Assembly: GCA_023700985.1 (NCBI GenBank)
Contig: JAMPXV010000008.1
Location: forward strand, 1 to 33,264
DNA: 33,264 nucleotides
Source: Lysobacter sp.
GTDB lineage: Bacteria; Pseudomonadota; Gammaproteobacteria; Burkholderiales; Usitatibacteraceae
Direction of reading: 5' to 3'
In this document: one piece after another, positions 7,344-16,215 of the stretch
Position numbering within the stretch: the first letter of the stretch is position 1
Layout: every line of letters starts with the position of its first letter
Position numbers and translations under genes: made by a program
Notes under the pieces: model-generated
Told to the model about the DNA's origin: nothing
Seen by the model: only the letters and a program-made list of their open reading frames with translations
Database searches by the model: none

Positions 7344-9248
7344 TCAGATGTCCACGTGCGTGCCGAGTTCCACGACGCGGTTGATCGGGATGTTGAAGAA
7401 GTCGGTGGCGCGCGTGGCGTTGCGGCTCATCCACGCGAAGAGATGGTCGCGCCAGGTCGCCATGCCCTGTCGTTCGCCGGCGACGATCGTCTCGTGCGAC
7501 AGGAAGAACGAGGTCTCCATCGGCTCGAAGGCGAGGCCGTACTGCTGCCGGCAGGACTCGAAGATCTGCCCGATGTCCGGGTGCTCCTTGAATCCGTACC
7601 AGGCCTCCATCTGCAGGAAGCCGTCGCGCAGGCGCTTGAGCTGCACGCGGTCCTCCACCGGCACGACGGGCACGTCGTGCGTCACCACGGTGAGGAACAC
7701 GACCCGCTCGTGCAGCACCTTGTTGTGCTTGAGGTTGTGCAGCAGCGCGTGCGGCACCTTGTCGGGCGTGCTGGTCATGAAGATCGCCGTGCCGGGCACC
7801 GCCTGCGGGGGGTTCACGGCGAGCGAGTCGAGGAAGGGCTCGAGCGGGATGCCCTCCTCGCTCATGCGCCGCATGAGCAGCAGGCGCCCGCGCTTCCAGG
7901 TGACGAGCAGCGTGAAGCAGCCCGCCCCGATGAGCAGCGGGAACCAGCCGCCGGAAAGGAACTTGGCCGCGTTGGAGGCGAAGAAGGCGAAGTCGACGAG
8001 GAGCATCGAGCCCAGCACGCCGAAGGTGGCGAGCGGCGGCCACTTCCAGATCCGGTGCGCCACGACCATCGCGAGCGCGCACTCGATCACCATCGTGGCC
8101 GACACCGCGATGCCGTACGCGTTGGCCAGGCTGCTGGAGGACTTGAAGCCGAGCACGAGCAGGATCACGGCGGCGAAGAGCGTCCAGTTGATGAAGGGCA
8201 CGTACACCTGCCCGATCTGGCGGTCGGAGGTGTGCAGGATCTCGAGGCGCGGGATGTAGCCCAGGTGGATGGCCTGCCGCGTGATCGAGAAGGCGCCCGA
8301 GATCACCGCCTGGGAGGCGATCACCGTCGCGGCGGTGGCGAGGGCCACCATCGGCAGCAGCGCCCAGGACGGCAGCATCAGGTAGAAGGGGTTCTTCACC
8401 GCCGCGGGATTGGCGAGCACGAACGCGCCCTGGCCGTAGTAGTTGATGAGCAGCGCCGGCATCACGAGGCCGAACCAGGCGATGCGGATGGGGCGCTTGC
8501 CGAAGTGGCCCATGTCCGCGTAGAGCGCCTCGCCGCCGGTGAGCACGAGGAAGACGGCGCCCAGCACGAGGAAGCCGGGCCCGGGGTTCGCCACGAGGAA
8601 GGCGACGGCCTGCGCCGGGTTGAGCGCCTCGACGATGTCCGGGTGGTCGCCGATGCGCGTGAGGCCCGCGATGGCGATGGCCACGAACCAGGCCACGGTG
8701 ACCGGGCCGAAGAAGGCGCCCACGCTCGCCGTGCCGTGGCGCTGGATCAGGAAGAGCCCGGTGAGGATCACGAGCGTGATGGGGATCACCCAGCGCGCGA
8801 AGAGCGGCGTGGCGATCTCCAGCCCCTCGACGGCCGAGAGCACCGAGATGGCCGGCGTGATCATGCTGTCGCCGTAGAACATCGCCGCCCCGAAGATGCC
8901 CAGCGTGATGATGTACCAGCGCTTCTTCGGCTCGTGGTGCAGGCCGCGCAGCGCGAGCGCCAGCAGGGCGAGGATCCCGCCTTCGCCGTCGTTGTCGGCG
9001 CGCATCATCACCGACAGGTACTTCCAGGCGACGACCCACGCCATGGACCAGGTGATGAGCGAGAGCAGGCCCTTCACGTTCTCCGGGGTCGGCGCGATGC
9101 CGTGCTCCGGGCTGAAGCACTCCTTGAGGGCGTAGAGGGGGCTCGTGCCGATGTCGCCGAAGACGACGCCGACGGCGCCGAGCGCGAGCGCGGCCACCGA
9201 GGCGCGGGGCGTGAGAGGGGGCGAAGCGGGGGAGGCCGGGGAACTCAT
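7344..9248 (-). CDS. kup: Low-affinity potassium transporter Kup
   Basis: A 634-residue Kup/HAK/KT family K+/H+ symporter in the inner membrane. Landmarks are GVVFGDIGTSPLYALKE at the first helix, about twelve hydrophobic helices up to about residue 450 (TGGEALYADMGHFGK, FVLANPAAVKNPFY, ISGAFSITRQA), and a C-terminal cytoplasmic domain with ANSer-poor, basic segments ending YFFFxxETxV-like (METSFFLSHETIVAG) and FFNIPINRVVELGTHVDI. Length is as in E. coli Kup (622). The ATG at 9248 has GGGAG seven bases upstream; an in-frame start further upstream at 9377 would run through the promoter and a REP palindrome and was rejected. It transcribes away from the DUF5916 gene. Confidence 0.95.
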   Translation of the reverse strand: MSSPASPASPPLTPRASVAALALGAVGVVFGDIGTSPLYALKECFSPEHGIAPTPENVKGLLSLITWSMAWVVAWKYLSVMMRADNDGEGGILALLALALRGLHHEPKKRWYIITLGIFGAAMFYGDSMITPAISVLSAVEGLEIATPLFARWVIPITLVILTGLFLIQRHGTASVGAFFGPVTVAWFVAIAIAGLTRIGDHPDIVEALNPAQAVAFLVANPGPGFLVLGAVFLVLTGGEALYADMGHFGKRPIRIAWFGLVMPALLINYYGQGAFVLANPAAVKNPFYLMLPSWALLPMVALATAATVIASQAVISGAFSITRQAIHLGYIPRLEILHTSDRQIGQVYVPFINWTLFAAVILLVLGFKSSSSLANAYGIAVSATMVIECALAMVVAHRIWKWPPLATFGVLGSMLLVDFAFFASNAAKFLSGGWFPLLIGAGCFTLLVTWKRGRLLLMRRMSEEGIPLEPFLDSLAVNPPQAVPGTAIFMTSTPDKVPHALLHNLKHNKVLHERVVFLTVVTHDVPVVPVEDRVQLKRLRDGFLQMEAWYGFKEHPDIGQIFESCRQQYGLAFEPMETSFFLSHETIVAGERQGMATWRDHLFAWMSRNATRATDFFNIPINRVVELGTHVDI

Positions 9249-9294
9249 GCGAAGCTCCCGCGCCGGACGGGATTCCCGGCGCAAGTGCGGCGGG

Positions 9295-9323
9295 ACTATA
9301 CGCCGCCTTGCTGCACCGCACAA
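9295..9323 (-). promoter_or_regulatory. Putative sigma70 promoter of kup
   Basis: On the minus strand TTGTGC (9323-9318) and TATAGT (9300-9295) are separated by 17 nt, about 45 bp before the kup ATG. The match is good, but no experimental support is available. Confidence 0.55.
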
Positions 9324-9328
9324 TGCGC

Positions 9329-9372
9329 CCCGTTTCCGGAACCCGGTTCGCGAACCGGGTTCGTGAAACGGG
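9329..9372. repeat. REP-like palindrome, family 2 (GAACCCGGTTCG type)
   Basis: Two 22-nt arms (9329-9350 and 9351-9372) are inverted copies with two adjacent mismatches and no spacer; the central 24 nt form a perfect palindrome around CGCG. It lies between the divergent kup and DUF5916 promoters. The sequence differs from the other palindromes here but follows the same design. Confidence 0.75.
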
Positions 9373-9451
9373 TTCACACTTCAGCCGCGTGGGGGTTGTT
9401 GGGAGGGGCGGCTCGCTATACCCTGCGCACACCCCACAAGCGCCTGAAAAC

Positions 9452-11683
9452 ATGAAGCTAATTCGATCGGCGGCCGTCTTCCTCGCGTTGCTCGTCCCGT
9501 TTGCGCTCCCGGGCTGGGCGATCGAGGCCTATCGGCTCTCGCCGGGCGAGCGGATCGCGCTCGACGGCAACCTGGAGGACGCCGCGTGGGCGAGGGCGCC
9601 GCTCCTCGACCGCTTCTACGAGATCTCGCCGCGCGACCAGGTGGATGCATCGGTGCGAAGCGAGGCGCGCTTCGCCTACGACGCGCAGGCGCTCTACGTC
9701 GCCTTCCGCGCCTTCGACCCGAACCCCGCCGACATCCGCGCGCCCTTCGCGCGCCGCGACAACGTCTTCTCCGACCAGGACCTCGTCGCGCTCGCGATCG
9801 ACCCCGTGGGCCAGCGCAAGTTCGCGCACCTCTTCCGCGCCAACCCGCGCGGCGCGGTCGCCGACGGGCTCTACAACGAGGACACGGGCAGCGAGGACTT
9901 CTCGCCCGACTTCGACTTCGACGTGGCGACCGCGCGCTTCGAGGGCGGCTGGACGGCGGAGTTCCGCATTCCCTTCTCGTCGCTTCGCTACACCGACGCG
10001 CCGGTGCAGTCGTGGAGCGTGCTGGTGTTCCGCAACTACCCGCGCGACCAGCGCTACCGCATCGCCTCGAGCCCGCTCGCGCGCGACTCGAGCTGCCTGC
10101 TGTGCATGAACCTGCCGCTCACCGGCCTCGACAACCTGCCGCCCACGCGCCACCTCGCGGTCACGCCGCAGCTCACGCTGCGCAGCACGACCGACCAGCA
10201 GGGCGACGGCCCGCGGACGCGCGAGAACGACGTCGTGGCGAGCCTCGACTTCAAGTGGCGGCCGCGCGCCGACGTGGTCGTGGACGCCACGCTCAACCCC
10301 GACTTCTCGCAGGTGGAGCTGGACACGCCGCAGCTCGCGGCCAACACGCAGTTCGCGCTGTTCAACCCCGAGAAGCGGCCGTTCTTCCTGGAGGGCGCGG
10401 ACATCCTGCAGTCGCCCACCAACGCGATCTACACGCGCACCGTCACCGACCCCGCCTGGGGCGCGCGGGCGACGCGGCGCAGCGAGGGCCTGGAGTACAC
10501 GCTCCTCACCTCGAGCGACGACGGCGGCGGGCTCGTGTTGCTGCCCGGCACCTACGGGACGCAGTACGCGAGCCAGGACCGCCGCTCGCAGGCCACTGTC
10601 GGGCGCCTGCGCGCGCAGGTCGGCCGCGCGAGCGCGGGCCTCGTCGCCACCGACCGGACCTACGAGGGAGGCGGCTACAACCGCGTCGCCGGCCCGGACG
10701 TCGTGTGGTGGTCGGGCAAGCACGAGAGCCGCATCCGCGCGCAATACCTGCAGTCGTGGACGACGGCGCAACCCGATGCGCGCGGCGGCCTCTCGGAGGG
10801 GCCGCGCACCGCGGGGCGCCTGGCCCGCGTGGACTACAGCCACAACGGCAAGGCGTGGCGCGAGTACCTGGTGGTCGAGGACTCGGGCCGCGACTTCCGC
10901 TCCGACAACGGCTTCTACGGCCAGAACGGCTACCGGACGATCTACAACGAGACGCAGCACCGGTTCCTGGAGGCCTGGGGATTCAACGAGGTCTCCCCCT
11001 ACCTCAACGCCGAGTACAAGCGCGACCGCGACGGCGAGGTGATCTACCAGCAGAACAACCTCGGCGTGCAGCTCGGCCTGCCGCGGGCCACCAACGTCTG
11101 GCTCGAGTGGCGCCCCAACAACCTCGTGGCGGTGCGCGAGGGCGGGGGGCTCCGGAAGCGCGACCAGCTCTACGCCGGCATCGAGAGCAACCCGGCGGGC
11201 TGGTTCTCGCGGCTCTACTCCGAGATCGCGTGGGGCGACCGGGTGGACGTCGCCAACAACCGGGTCGGCCGGGGGATGTACTTCGGCCTGCAGGCCAACG
11301 TGCGCCCGCACCAGCGCGCCGAGCTGGAGTACCGCATCGACAACGACTTCATCGATTCCCTCGAGCCGGTGGAGGGCTCGAAGCGCATCATCGCCCAGCG
11401 CGCGCAGCAGGTCCTCGCGATCTGGCACTTCACGGCGCGCGACAGCCTGCGCGCGATCTGGCAGGCGAGCTGGGTGAAGCGGGCCGCGTCGCTGTGGGAG
11501 GAGCCGGTTTCGCACCGCGAGAAGTCCGACACGCTCTCGGTGGTGTACGGCCACCGGCGCGGCATCGGCTTCACCGTCTACGTGGGGGCCACGGTGGGGC
11601 GTTCCCTCGATGCCGACACGGGCAACAGGCGCCGCCAGTCGGAAGTCTTCGCGAAAGGATCCTGGACCTTCGACGTGCTCTAG
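9452..11683 (+). CDS. CBM9-like / DUF5916 outer-membrane-type protein
   Basis: A 743-residue exported protein. Residues 1-22 are a signal peptide (MKLIRSAAVFLALLVPFALPGWA). Residues about 25-210 form a family-9 carbohydrate-binding/DOMON-like beta domain (IALDGNLEDAAWARAPLLDRFYEISPRD, YVAFRAFDPNP, FVAAFRIPFSSLRY-like segment). Residues about 225-743 match DUF5916: VVVDATLNPDFSQVELDTPQLAANTQFALFNPEKRPFFLEG, followed by repeated amphipathic strands suggesting a beta-barrel. The family is widespread in Bacteroidetes and Proteobacteria, with no settled function; surface binding or uptake of a glycan or peptide is only a guess. The ATG at 9452 gives a clean signal peptide. A TATACC box lies at 9417-9422, but no strong -35 was found. 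Confidence 0.85.
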   Translation: MKLIRSAAVFLALLVPFALPGWAIEAYRLSPGERIALDGNLEDAAWARAPLLDRFYEISPRDQVDASVRSEARFAYDAQALYVAFRAFDPNPADIRAPFARRDNVFSDQDLVALAIDPVGQRKFAHLFRANPRGAVADGLYNEDTGSEDFSPDFDFDVATARFEGGWTAEFRIPFSSLRYTDAPVQSWSVLVFRNYPRDQRYRIASSPLARDSSCLLCMNLPLTGLDNLPPTRHLAVTPQLTLRSTTDQQGDGPRTRENDVVASLDFKWRPRADVVVDATLNPDFSQVELDTPQLAANTQFALFNPEKRPFFLEGADILQSPTNAIYTRTVTDPAWGARATRRSEGLEYTLLTSSDDGGGLVLLPGTYGTQYASQDRRSQATVGRLRAQVGRASAGLVATDRTYEGGGYNRVAGPDVVWWSGKHESRIRAQYLQSWTTAQPDARGGLSEGPRTAGRLARVDYSHNGKAWREYLVVEDSGRDFRSDNGFYGQNGYRTIYNETQHRFLEAWGFNEVSPYLNAEYKRDRDGEVIYQQNNLGVQLGLPRATNVWLEWRPNNLVAVREGGGLRKRDQLYAGIESNPAGWFSRLYSEIAWGDRVDVANNRVGRGMYFGLQANVRPHQRAELEYRIDNDFIDSLEPVEGSKRIIAQRAQQVLAIWHFTARDSLRAIWQASWVKRAASLWEEPVSHREKSDTLSVVYGHRRGIGFTVYVGATVGRSLDADTGNRRRQSEVFAKGSWTFDVL

Positions 11684-11687
11684 GCGT

Positions 11688-12305
11688 TCACGCCACGTAG
11701 AGCAGGATGGCCACGTAGTGGACGGCGCTGCCGGCCAGCACGAAGAGGTGCCAGATGCCGTGGAAGTGCCGGAAGCGTTCGTCGTACAGGTAGAACACGA
11801 CCCCGATCGTGTAGATCGCGCCGCCCGCCAGCATCAGCGCGAAGCCCGGCCAGGAGAGCGCCCGGACGAGCGGCACCACGGCCACGAGCGCCACCCAGCC
11901 CATGAGCAGGTAGATCGCGAGCGACAGGAACCGCGCGCCCTTGGCGAACCAGATCTCCTGCGCGATCCCCAGGAGCGCCAGGCCCCACACGACGCCGAAG
12001 AGCGACCACCCCCAGGGCCCGTTGAGCGTCACCAGCGTGAACGGCGTGTAGGTGCCAGCGATCAGGAGGTAGATCGCCGCGTGGTCGAGCTTGCGAAAGA
12101 CGCCCTTCGCCCGCCCGCGCGTGGAGTGGTACAGCGTGGAGGAGAGGTAGAGGAAGAAGAGCGTGGCGCCGTAGATCGAGAAGCTCACGACCCGCCACGG
12201 ATCGCCCTTGAGGGCGCCGATCACGATGAGCACGACCGCGCCGCCCAGCGCGAGGAACGCCCCGGAGAGGTGGGTCAGGCCGTTGAATCGCTCGCCGCGG
12301 TACAT
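11688..12305 (-). CDS. Hemolysin III / PAQR family membrane protein
   Basis: A 205-residue seven-helix integral membrane protein. Family motifs are GERFNGLTHLSGAFLALGG at the first helix, STLYHS, KLDHAAIYLLIAGTYTPF and HGIWHLFVLAGSAVHY, which together provide the Ser, Asp and three His residues of the presumed metal-binding hydrolase site of the CREST/PAQR superfamily. E. coli YqfA is a homologue. The historic haemolysin name does not establish a toxin role. It is convergent with the DUF5916 gene, their stops only 4 bp apart. Confidence 0.92.
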   Translation of the reverse strand: MYRGERFNGLTHLSGAFLALGGAVVLIVIGALKGDPWRVVSFSIYGATLFFLYLSSTLYHSTRGRAKGVFRKLDHAAIYLLIAGTYTPFTLVTLNGPWGWSLFGVVWGLALLGIAQEIWFAKGARFLSLAIYLLMGWVALVAVVPLVRALSWPGFALMLAGGAIYTIGVVFYLYDERFRHFHGIWHLFVLAGSAVHYVAILLYVA

Positions 12306-12339
12306 CTCGGGAGGGGCCCGGGGAGGCCGGGGGACGGCC

Positions 12340-12501
12340 TCAGGCGGGCGGCGTCTCGGACTCGGGGCTCGGGGCAGGCTCGCTGCCTTCGCCGTCCTTC
12401 GCCTGCTTGTTCTGCATCTTGCGCTGGAGCTTCTCTTCCTTCTTGCGCTTCTGCTCCAGTTCGCGCTTGCGCTTCTCGAATGCGTAGTTGGGTTTGGCCA
12501 A
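12340..12501 (-). CDS. Small basic helical protein (AKPNYAFEKR family)
   Basis: A 53-residue protein starting (M)AKPNYAFEKRKRELEQKRKK and continuing as a charged helix with a Pro/Glu-rich tail. Short proteins with this AKPNY.FEKRQRE opening are widely conserved in betaproteobacteria, with no known role. The start is TTG at 12501, with GGAAGGAG about nine bases upstream. A longer version from an ATG at 12546 would lose this RBS and add non-conserved residues. It could be an RNA- or nucleoid-associated protein by composition, but this is not shown. Confidence 0.75.
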   Translation of the reverse strand: MAKPNYAFEKRKRELEQKRKKEEKLQRKMQNKQAKDGEGSEPAPSPESETPPA

Positions 12502-12593
12502 GATCGTGCGCTCCTTCCGGGGGTTCGGGTCCGGGCATTGTCCCATGCCCGGCCGCCCGGCGGTTGCTCCGGCTCAACCGGGACGCCGGTCGG

Positions 12594-13436
12594 CTAGCCG
12601 GGCTCCCCGCCTTCCAGGAGGGCCGCGAACCCCTCGCGGTAGGTGGGGTAGAGGAAGCGGAAGCCCTCGCCGCGCAGGCGCGCGCTGGAAATGCGCTTGT
12701 TGCCGCCGCGCTGGAGGACCTGGGAGGAGTCCTCGCCGACGGGGGGCGGTACCAGGCCCAGCCGGTCCGCGATCCACGCCAGGATCTCGCCCATCGGCGT
12801 GGGAGCCTCGTCGCTGCCGAGGTAGAGCGGCTGCACGGTGGGGCTTTCCACCAGGTGGACCAGCGCGCGCGCGCAGTCGTCGCGATGGATGCGGTTGGTG
12901 ATGGCCGCCCGGGACTTCGCCGACACCGGCGCCCCCGAGCGGACCATGCGGACCAGCCGGTCGCGCCCCGGGCCGTAGATCCCGGAGAAGCGGATGGTCG
13001 CGGACTCGACCGGCGCGCGGGCCAGCAGCGCCTCGCCTTCGAGGATCAGCCTGCCCGAGAAGCCCCTCGGGACCGCGGGCGAGGCTTCGTCCACGACGCT
13101 GCCGTCGTCCTGGCCGAAGACGCCGGTGGAGGAGACGAAGATGACCCGGCTGGCCGCCCCCCCGGCGGCCGCGGCCGTGACGCGGGCCAGCCCGTCCACG
13201 TAGGCGGACCGGTAGGCTTCCTCGGTGAAGCCGTCGGCGGAAACGCAGTAGACGACGCAGTCGGCCTCGCGAAGAGAGGCCGGGTAGGTCCCGGGGCTCA
13301 GCACGTCCATCGCGTGCGAGCGCGGCTCGTCGCGGGGCGTGCGCCGGCCGATGTCCACGACGTGCCCGGCCCGCGCGAGGAGCGCCGCGGCGACCATGCC
13401 CACGTAGCCGGCGCCGGCGACGAACACCTTCGCCAT
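12594..13436 (-). CDS. NAD-dependent epimerase/dehydratase-like SDR protein
   Basis: A 280-residue extended-SDR protein. The N-terminal Rossmann fold has VFVAGAGYVGMVAA (GxGxxG-type nucleotide loop), then CVVYCVSADG, VIFVSSTGVFG with the catalytic-region Ser, and ATIRFSGIYGPGRDRL. The usual YxxxK has become a RLILEGE helix, as in the YeeZ-like subgroup that lacks a clear Tyr. Substrate is unknown. The ATG (13434-13436) overlaps the stop of the upstream O-methyltransferase gene, so both are co-translated. Confidence 0.82.
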   Translation of the reverse strand: MAKVFVAGAGYVGMVAAALLARAGHVVDIGRRTPRDEPRSHAMDVLSPGTYPASLREADCVVYCVSADGFTEEAYRSAYVDGLARVTAAAAGGAASRVIFVSSTGVFGQDDGSVVDEASPAVPRGFSGRLILEGEALLARAPVESATIRFSGIYGPGRDRLVRMVRSGAPVSAKSRAAITNRIHRDDCARALVHLVESPTVQPLYLGSDEAPTPMGEILAWIADRLGLVPPPVGEDSSQVLQRGGNKRISSARLRGEGFRFLYPTYREGFAALLEGGEPG

Positions 13437-14107
13437 CAGGACACCACGAGTGCCAGGGCGAAGCCGTCGTAGCCCTTGCCGCCCACCGTCTGCAGGGCGG
13501 TCGCGGAAACGCGCGGCTCGCCGGCCATCATGAGGTTCAGCCGCCGCACGCCCTGCACCGCCGCGTCCGCGCTCGCGGCGTCGGCCACGGCGCCTTTCCG
13601 GACCACGTTGTCGACGACGATCACGGTGCCGCGGCGCGAGAGCTTCAGCGCCCACTCGAAGTACTCCGGATTCGAGGGCTTGTCGGCGTCGATGAAGATG
13701 AAGTCGAAGGGGCCGGCGCCCTCGCGCTCGAGTTCCGGCAGCGTGTCGATGGCGCGGCCCAGGCGCACCTGCACCACGTTGGCGAGCCCGGCGCGCGCGA
13801 GGTTGGCGCGCGCCACCTTCGCGTGGCTCGCGTCCACCTCGAGGGTGACGAGGCGCCCGCCCCCGGGCGGCAGCGCGCGCGCGAGCCAGATGGCGCTGTA
13901 GCCGCCGAGCGTGCCGATCTCCAGGATGTTCCTCGCGCCCTGGATGCGCGCGAGCAGGTGCAGGAACTTGCCCTGCGGCGGCGAGACGCTGATCGCCGGC
14001 AGGCCCGCGGCATCGCTGTCGTGCAGCGCCGCGTCGAGGACGGCGTCGGGCCGGGCCAGCGTTTCGGAGAGATAGTCGTCGACTGCGTCCCATGTTGCCT
14101 GGTTCAT
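13436..14107 (-). CDS. SAM-dependent O-methyltransferase (class I, Methyltransf_3 family)
   Basis: A 223-residue cytoplasmic methyltransferase of the catechol/caffeoyl-CoA O-methyltransferase type. Key parts are GKFLHLLARIQGARNILEIGTLGGYSAIWLA (motif I), LVTLEVDASHAKVARANL (acidic residue for the SAM ribose), FDFIFIDADKPSN (metal-binding Asp) and VIVVDNVVRKG (second metal ligand region). Length is typical (about 220). The natural acceptor is unknown. It precedes the SDR gene with overlapping start and stop, suggesting a two-gene unit. Confidence 0.9.
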   Translation of the reverse strand: MNQATWDAVDDYLSETLARPDAVLDAALHDSDAAGLPAISVSPPQGKFLHLLARIQGARNILEIGTLGGYSAIWLARALPPGGGRLVTLEVDASHAKVARANLARAGLANVVQVRLGRAIDTLPELEREGAGPFDFIFIDADKPSNPEYFEWALKLSRRGTVIVVDNVVRKGAVADAASADAAVQGVRRLNLMMAGEPRVSATALQTVGGKGYDGFALALVVS

Positions 14108-14120
14108 GCCCCCAAGCCTA

Positions 14121-14771
14121 TCACCACTGGGCGGAGAGGAGCCGCACGCGCCTGAGCACCACGCGCGTGACGGGCAGGTGCTCGTGCGGGGCGCGTTCCG
14201 TCGTCACGGGCACCCGCGCGATGCGCTCCACCACGTCCCAACCCGAGACGACGCGGCCGATCACCGCGTGGCCCTCGATCTCGGTGCCGGCGGGCGCCAC
14301 CTGCGGGCCGCGCGGCGTGGGCACGCGCGTGTCCGCGTCGAAGCGCCGGTAGTCGAGGAAGTCGTTGTCGGCGAGGTTGAAGAAGAACCCGTGCGGAGGA
14401 AGGCCGTGCCCCGCGGCGTTGCGGCGGACGAGCGCGACGGTCCCGCGGCGGTTGCGGCCGCCGTTCTTCGCTTCCGGTGGGTAGGGCGCGACGCGCGCCG
14501 TGGGCCATACCGGGAACAGGTCGGGGGTGTCGGCGCGGTTCGCGAACTCGCCCCCCTGGACGACGAAGCCCTTCACGACGCGGTGGAAGAGGGTGTTGTC
14601 GTAGGTTCCCGACCGGGCGTAGGCGGCAAAGGCGCCCACCGATCCCGGCGCGCTCCTCGCATCCAGCTCGATCGTGATGTCCCCCATCGAGGTCTCGAGC
14701 ACGGCGTGGTGCGGCACTGTGGCGTGTGCCGCGAGGCAGAAGCCGAGGAGGGCGGCGGCGAGGAGCCTCAT
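14121..14771 (-). CDS. Exported cyclophilin-type peptidyl-prolyl isomerase
   Basis: A 216-residue protein with a signal peptide (MRLLAAALLGFCLAAHA) and one cyclophilin domain. Motifs are LETSMGDITIELDARSAP, NTLFHRVVKGFVVQGGEF with the catalytic Arg, GFFFNLADNDFLD, and VIGRVVSGWDVVERIARV. It should act in the periplasm on proline bonds during folding, like PpiA. Between FANR and GTVAL the loop is longer than in E. coli PpiA (about 30 residues with PPEAKNGGRNRRG), as in several betaproteobacterial members. The downstream end approaches the O-methyltransferase start within 14 bp. Confidence 0.9.
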   Translation of the reverse strand: MRLLAAALLGFCLAAHATVPHHAVLETSMGDITIELDARSAPGSVGAFAAYARSGTYDNTLFHRVVKGFVVQGGEFANRADTPDLFPVWPTARVAPYPPEAKNGGRNRRGTVALVRRNAAGHGLPPHGFFFNLADNDFLDYRRFDADTRVPTPRGPQVAPAGTEIEGHAVIGRVVSGWDVVERIARVPVTTERAPHEHLPVTRVVLRRVRLLSAQW

Positions 14772-14780
14772 GGCGAAGCC

Positions 14781-16112
14781 TCAGCAACCCTGGGACTGGA
14801 ACGACGAGGTGCGCTTCATCAGCCGCCCCGGTTCCTGCGCTCGCGTCCAGGCATGGCTCATGGCGTTGTTGTAGTGCGGCATCCAGTCGATCGCGATCGA
14901 CAACCGGCCGCTGCCGTCGAGGTCGCCGGCCGAGAGGGTCATCGGGCCGTCGTCCATGAGCGCTTGCGTGACGAGGAGCGCCTGCTTCACCCCCCTGTGC
15001 TGGACGGAGACGACCAGCGTGAGCCCGCCGCCGCTGCCGTACAGGCCGAACGGCAGCTGCGGGAAGTAGGACGGCCCCTCCTGCCTGCCCTGCCAGGTGG
15101 GCACCAGTTCCGCGAGCATCCGGTAGCTCTCGCCGGCGAAGGCGAACACGAAGTCGCGCTTCACGCCCGGCGCGAGGAGGCCGCCCTGCGGGTTGGCGTA
15201 GATGGCGATCCCCTTCACCTTCATCGGCCCGGAAAGGGCGTAGGCCGCGGGCGTGGCCGGCCTCGCCTCCGGCAGCCTGTATTCCGGATAGGGGCGCGGC
15301 GAGTTGGCGCGGCGCCACTCCTCGTATTCGCTCTCCTCGATGCCCGACGAGAAGCCGTTGTCGGGTTTGTCAGGGTCGTGGGTGACGCCGGTGGCGGCGT
15401 AGGTGCCATCGATGCGGCTCACGGAAAGGATATGGTCGACCTCTCCGGTGGCTAGCGTGCGCCGCAGGAGGAAGTCGGGCCGGCCGTCCCCGGTGAGGTC
15501 GCCCGCCCAGAGCACCGCCTGCTCGCGGAACACGAGACCCGCGTGGCGGCCCAGCACGACCTGCGGCGCCGCGCTCTCGCCCGCGACCGTGAGCCGCATG
15601 GAGCCGGGAAGGCTGCGGCCGCCTGGCGCCTTCACGGCATCGGCGCGCAGGATCCAGCGCCTGCCGCCGAGGTCGAGCTCGCGCCGCCAGCCGTCGCGGA
15701 CCGTCTCGTCGACGTTCAGGCCGGGCATCGTCCCGGTCTCGAGCCTTCCGCCTTCCGGGCCGTCGCCGCGCGGCGGGACGCGAAACACCATCAGCGGCGG
15801 CTGCGCGTAATCGGGCTCCGCGAACCGCGTGTCGGCTTCGGGCCGCTTCCAGTCGAAGGTCCCGGGCCGCTCGCGCAAGCCCCGGAAGGCCTCGAGGTGC
15901 AGCTCGCCATCGCGCCAGTCGAGGGCGTACCACGGGGAGCGGGCACTCGCGCCGATCCCCAGGGCAGCCTCGAGTTCCGCGAGCGACCGGCCGGAAAGCG
16001 GACGGGTGTCGAGCGACAGGGGCTCGAGGATGTCGACGGAGGGCGCGGCGAGGCAGGCGTGCGAAGCGAGTGCGAGGAGAAGGGCGGGGATCGCGCGCAG
16101 GAGGGTCTTCAT
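14781..16112 (-). CDS. Secreted hypothetical protein with FG-GAP-like DxxxDG repeats
   Basis: A 443-residue exported protein of unknown family. The N-terminus (MKTLLRAIPALLLALASHACLA) is a signal peptide; the Cys before AAP makes a lipoprotein conceivable but not typical. Two calcium-loop-like segments, DLTGDGRPDFLL and DLDGSGRLSIAIDW, resemble FG-GAP/VCBS repeats. Between them lies a conserved-looking GIAIYANPQGGLLAPGVKRDFVF stretch. A Cys is the last residue. The start at 16112 was preferred to longer options because of the signal peptide. It is upstream of the cyclophilin on the same strand with only 9 bp between. Confidence 0.7.
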   Translation of the reverse strand: MKTLLRAIPALLLALASHACLAAPSVDILEPLSLDTRPLSGRSLAELEAALGIGASARSPWYALDWRDGELHLEAFRGLRERPGTFDWKRPEADTRFAEPDYAQPPLMVFRVPPRGDGPEGGRLETGTMPGLNVDETVRDGWRRELDLGGRRWILRADAVKAPGGRSLPGSMRLTVAGESAAPQVVLGRHAGLVFREQAVLWAGDLTGDGRPDFLLRRTLATGEVDHILSVSRIDGTYAATGVTHDPDKPDNGFSSGIEESEYEEWRRANSPRPYPEYRLPEARPATPAAYALSGPMKVKGIAIYANPQGGLLAPGVKRDFVFAFAGESYRMLAELVPTWQGRQEGPSYFPQLPFGLYGSGGGLTLVVSVQHRGVKQALLVTQALMDDGPMTLSAGDLDGSGRLSIAIDWMPHYNNAMSHAWTRAQEPGRLMKRTSSFQSQGC

Positions 16113-16215
16113 CGGGGCATGCCGGAAATTTCGTGTTCCCAGCATAGGCACCGGGCGGCTCGCGATCCTGCCCGGCCGCGGATCAATTCTGGCCGACTGC
16201 GGGCACGGTGCGGCT

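Noticed and set aside
7224-9455. A 743-residue open frame antisense to kup
   Set aside because: Long antisense frames are expected at this GC content. Its translation is His/Arg/Glu-rich with no domain, while the opposite strand is a clear Kup.
9586-11700. Open frames overlapping the DUF5916 gene in other frames
   Set aside because: Arg/Ala/Pro-rich translations without motifs; the +2 frame carries the signal peptide and family motifs.
11688-12305. A haemolysin toxin
   Set aside because: The protein is a PAQR/hemolysin III membrane protein; the name is historical and no toxin features are present.
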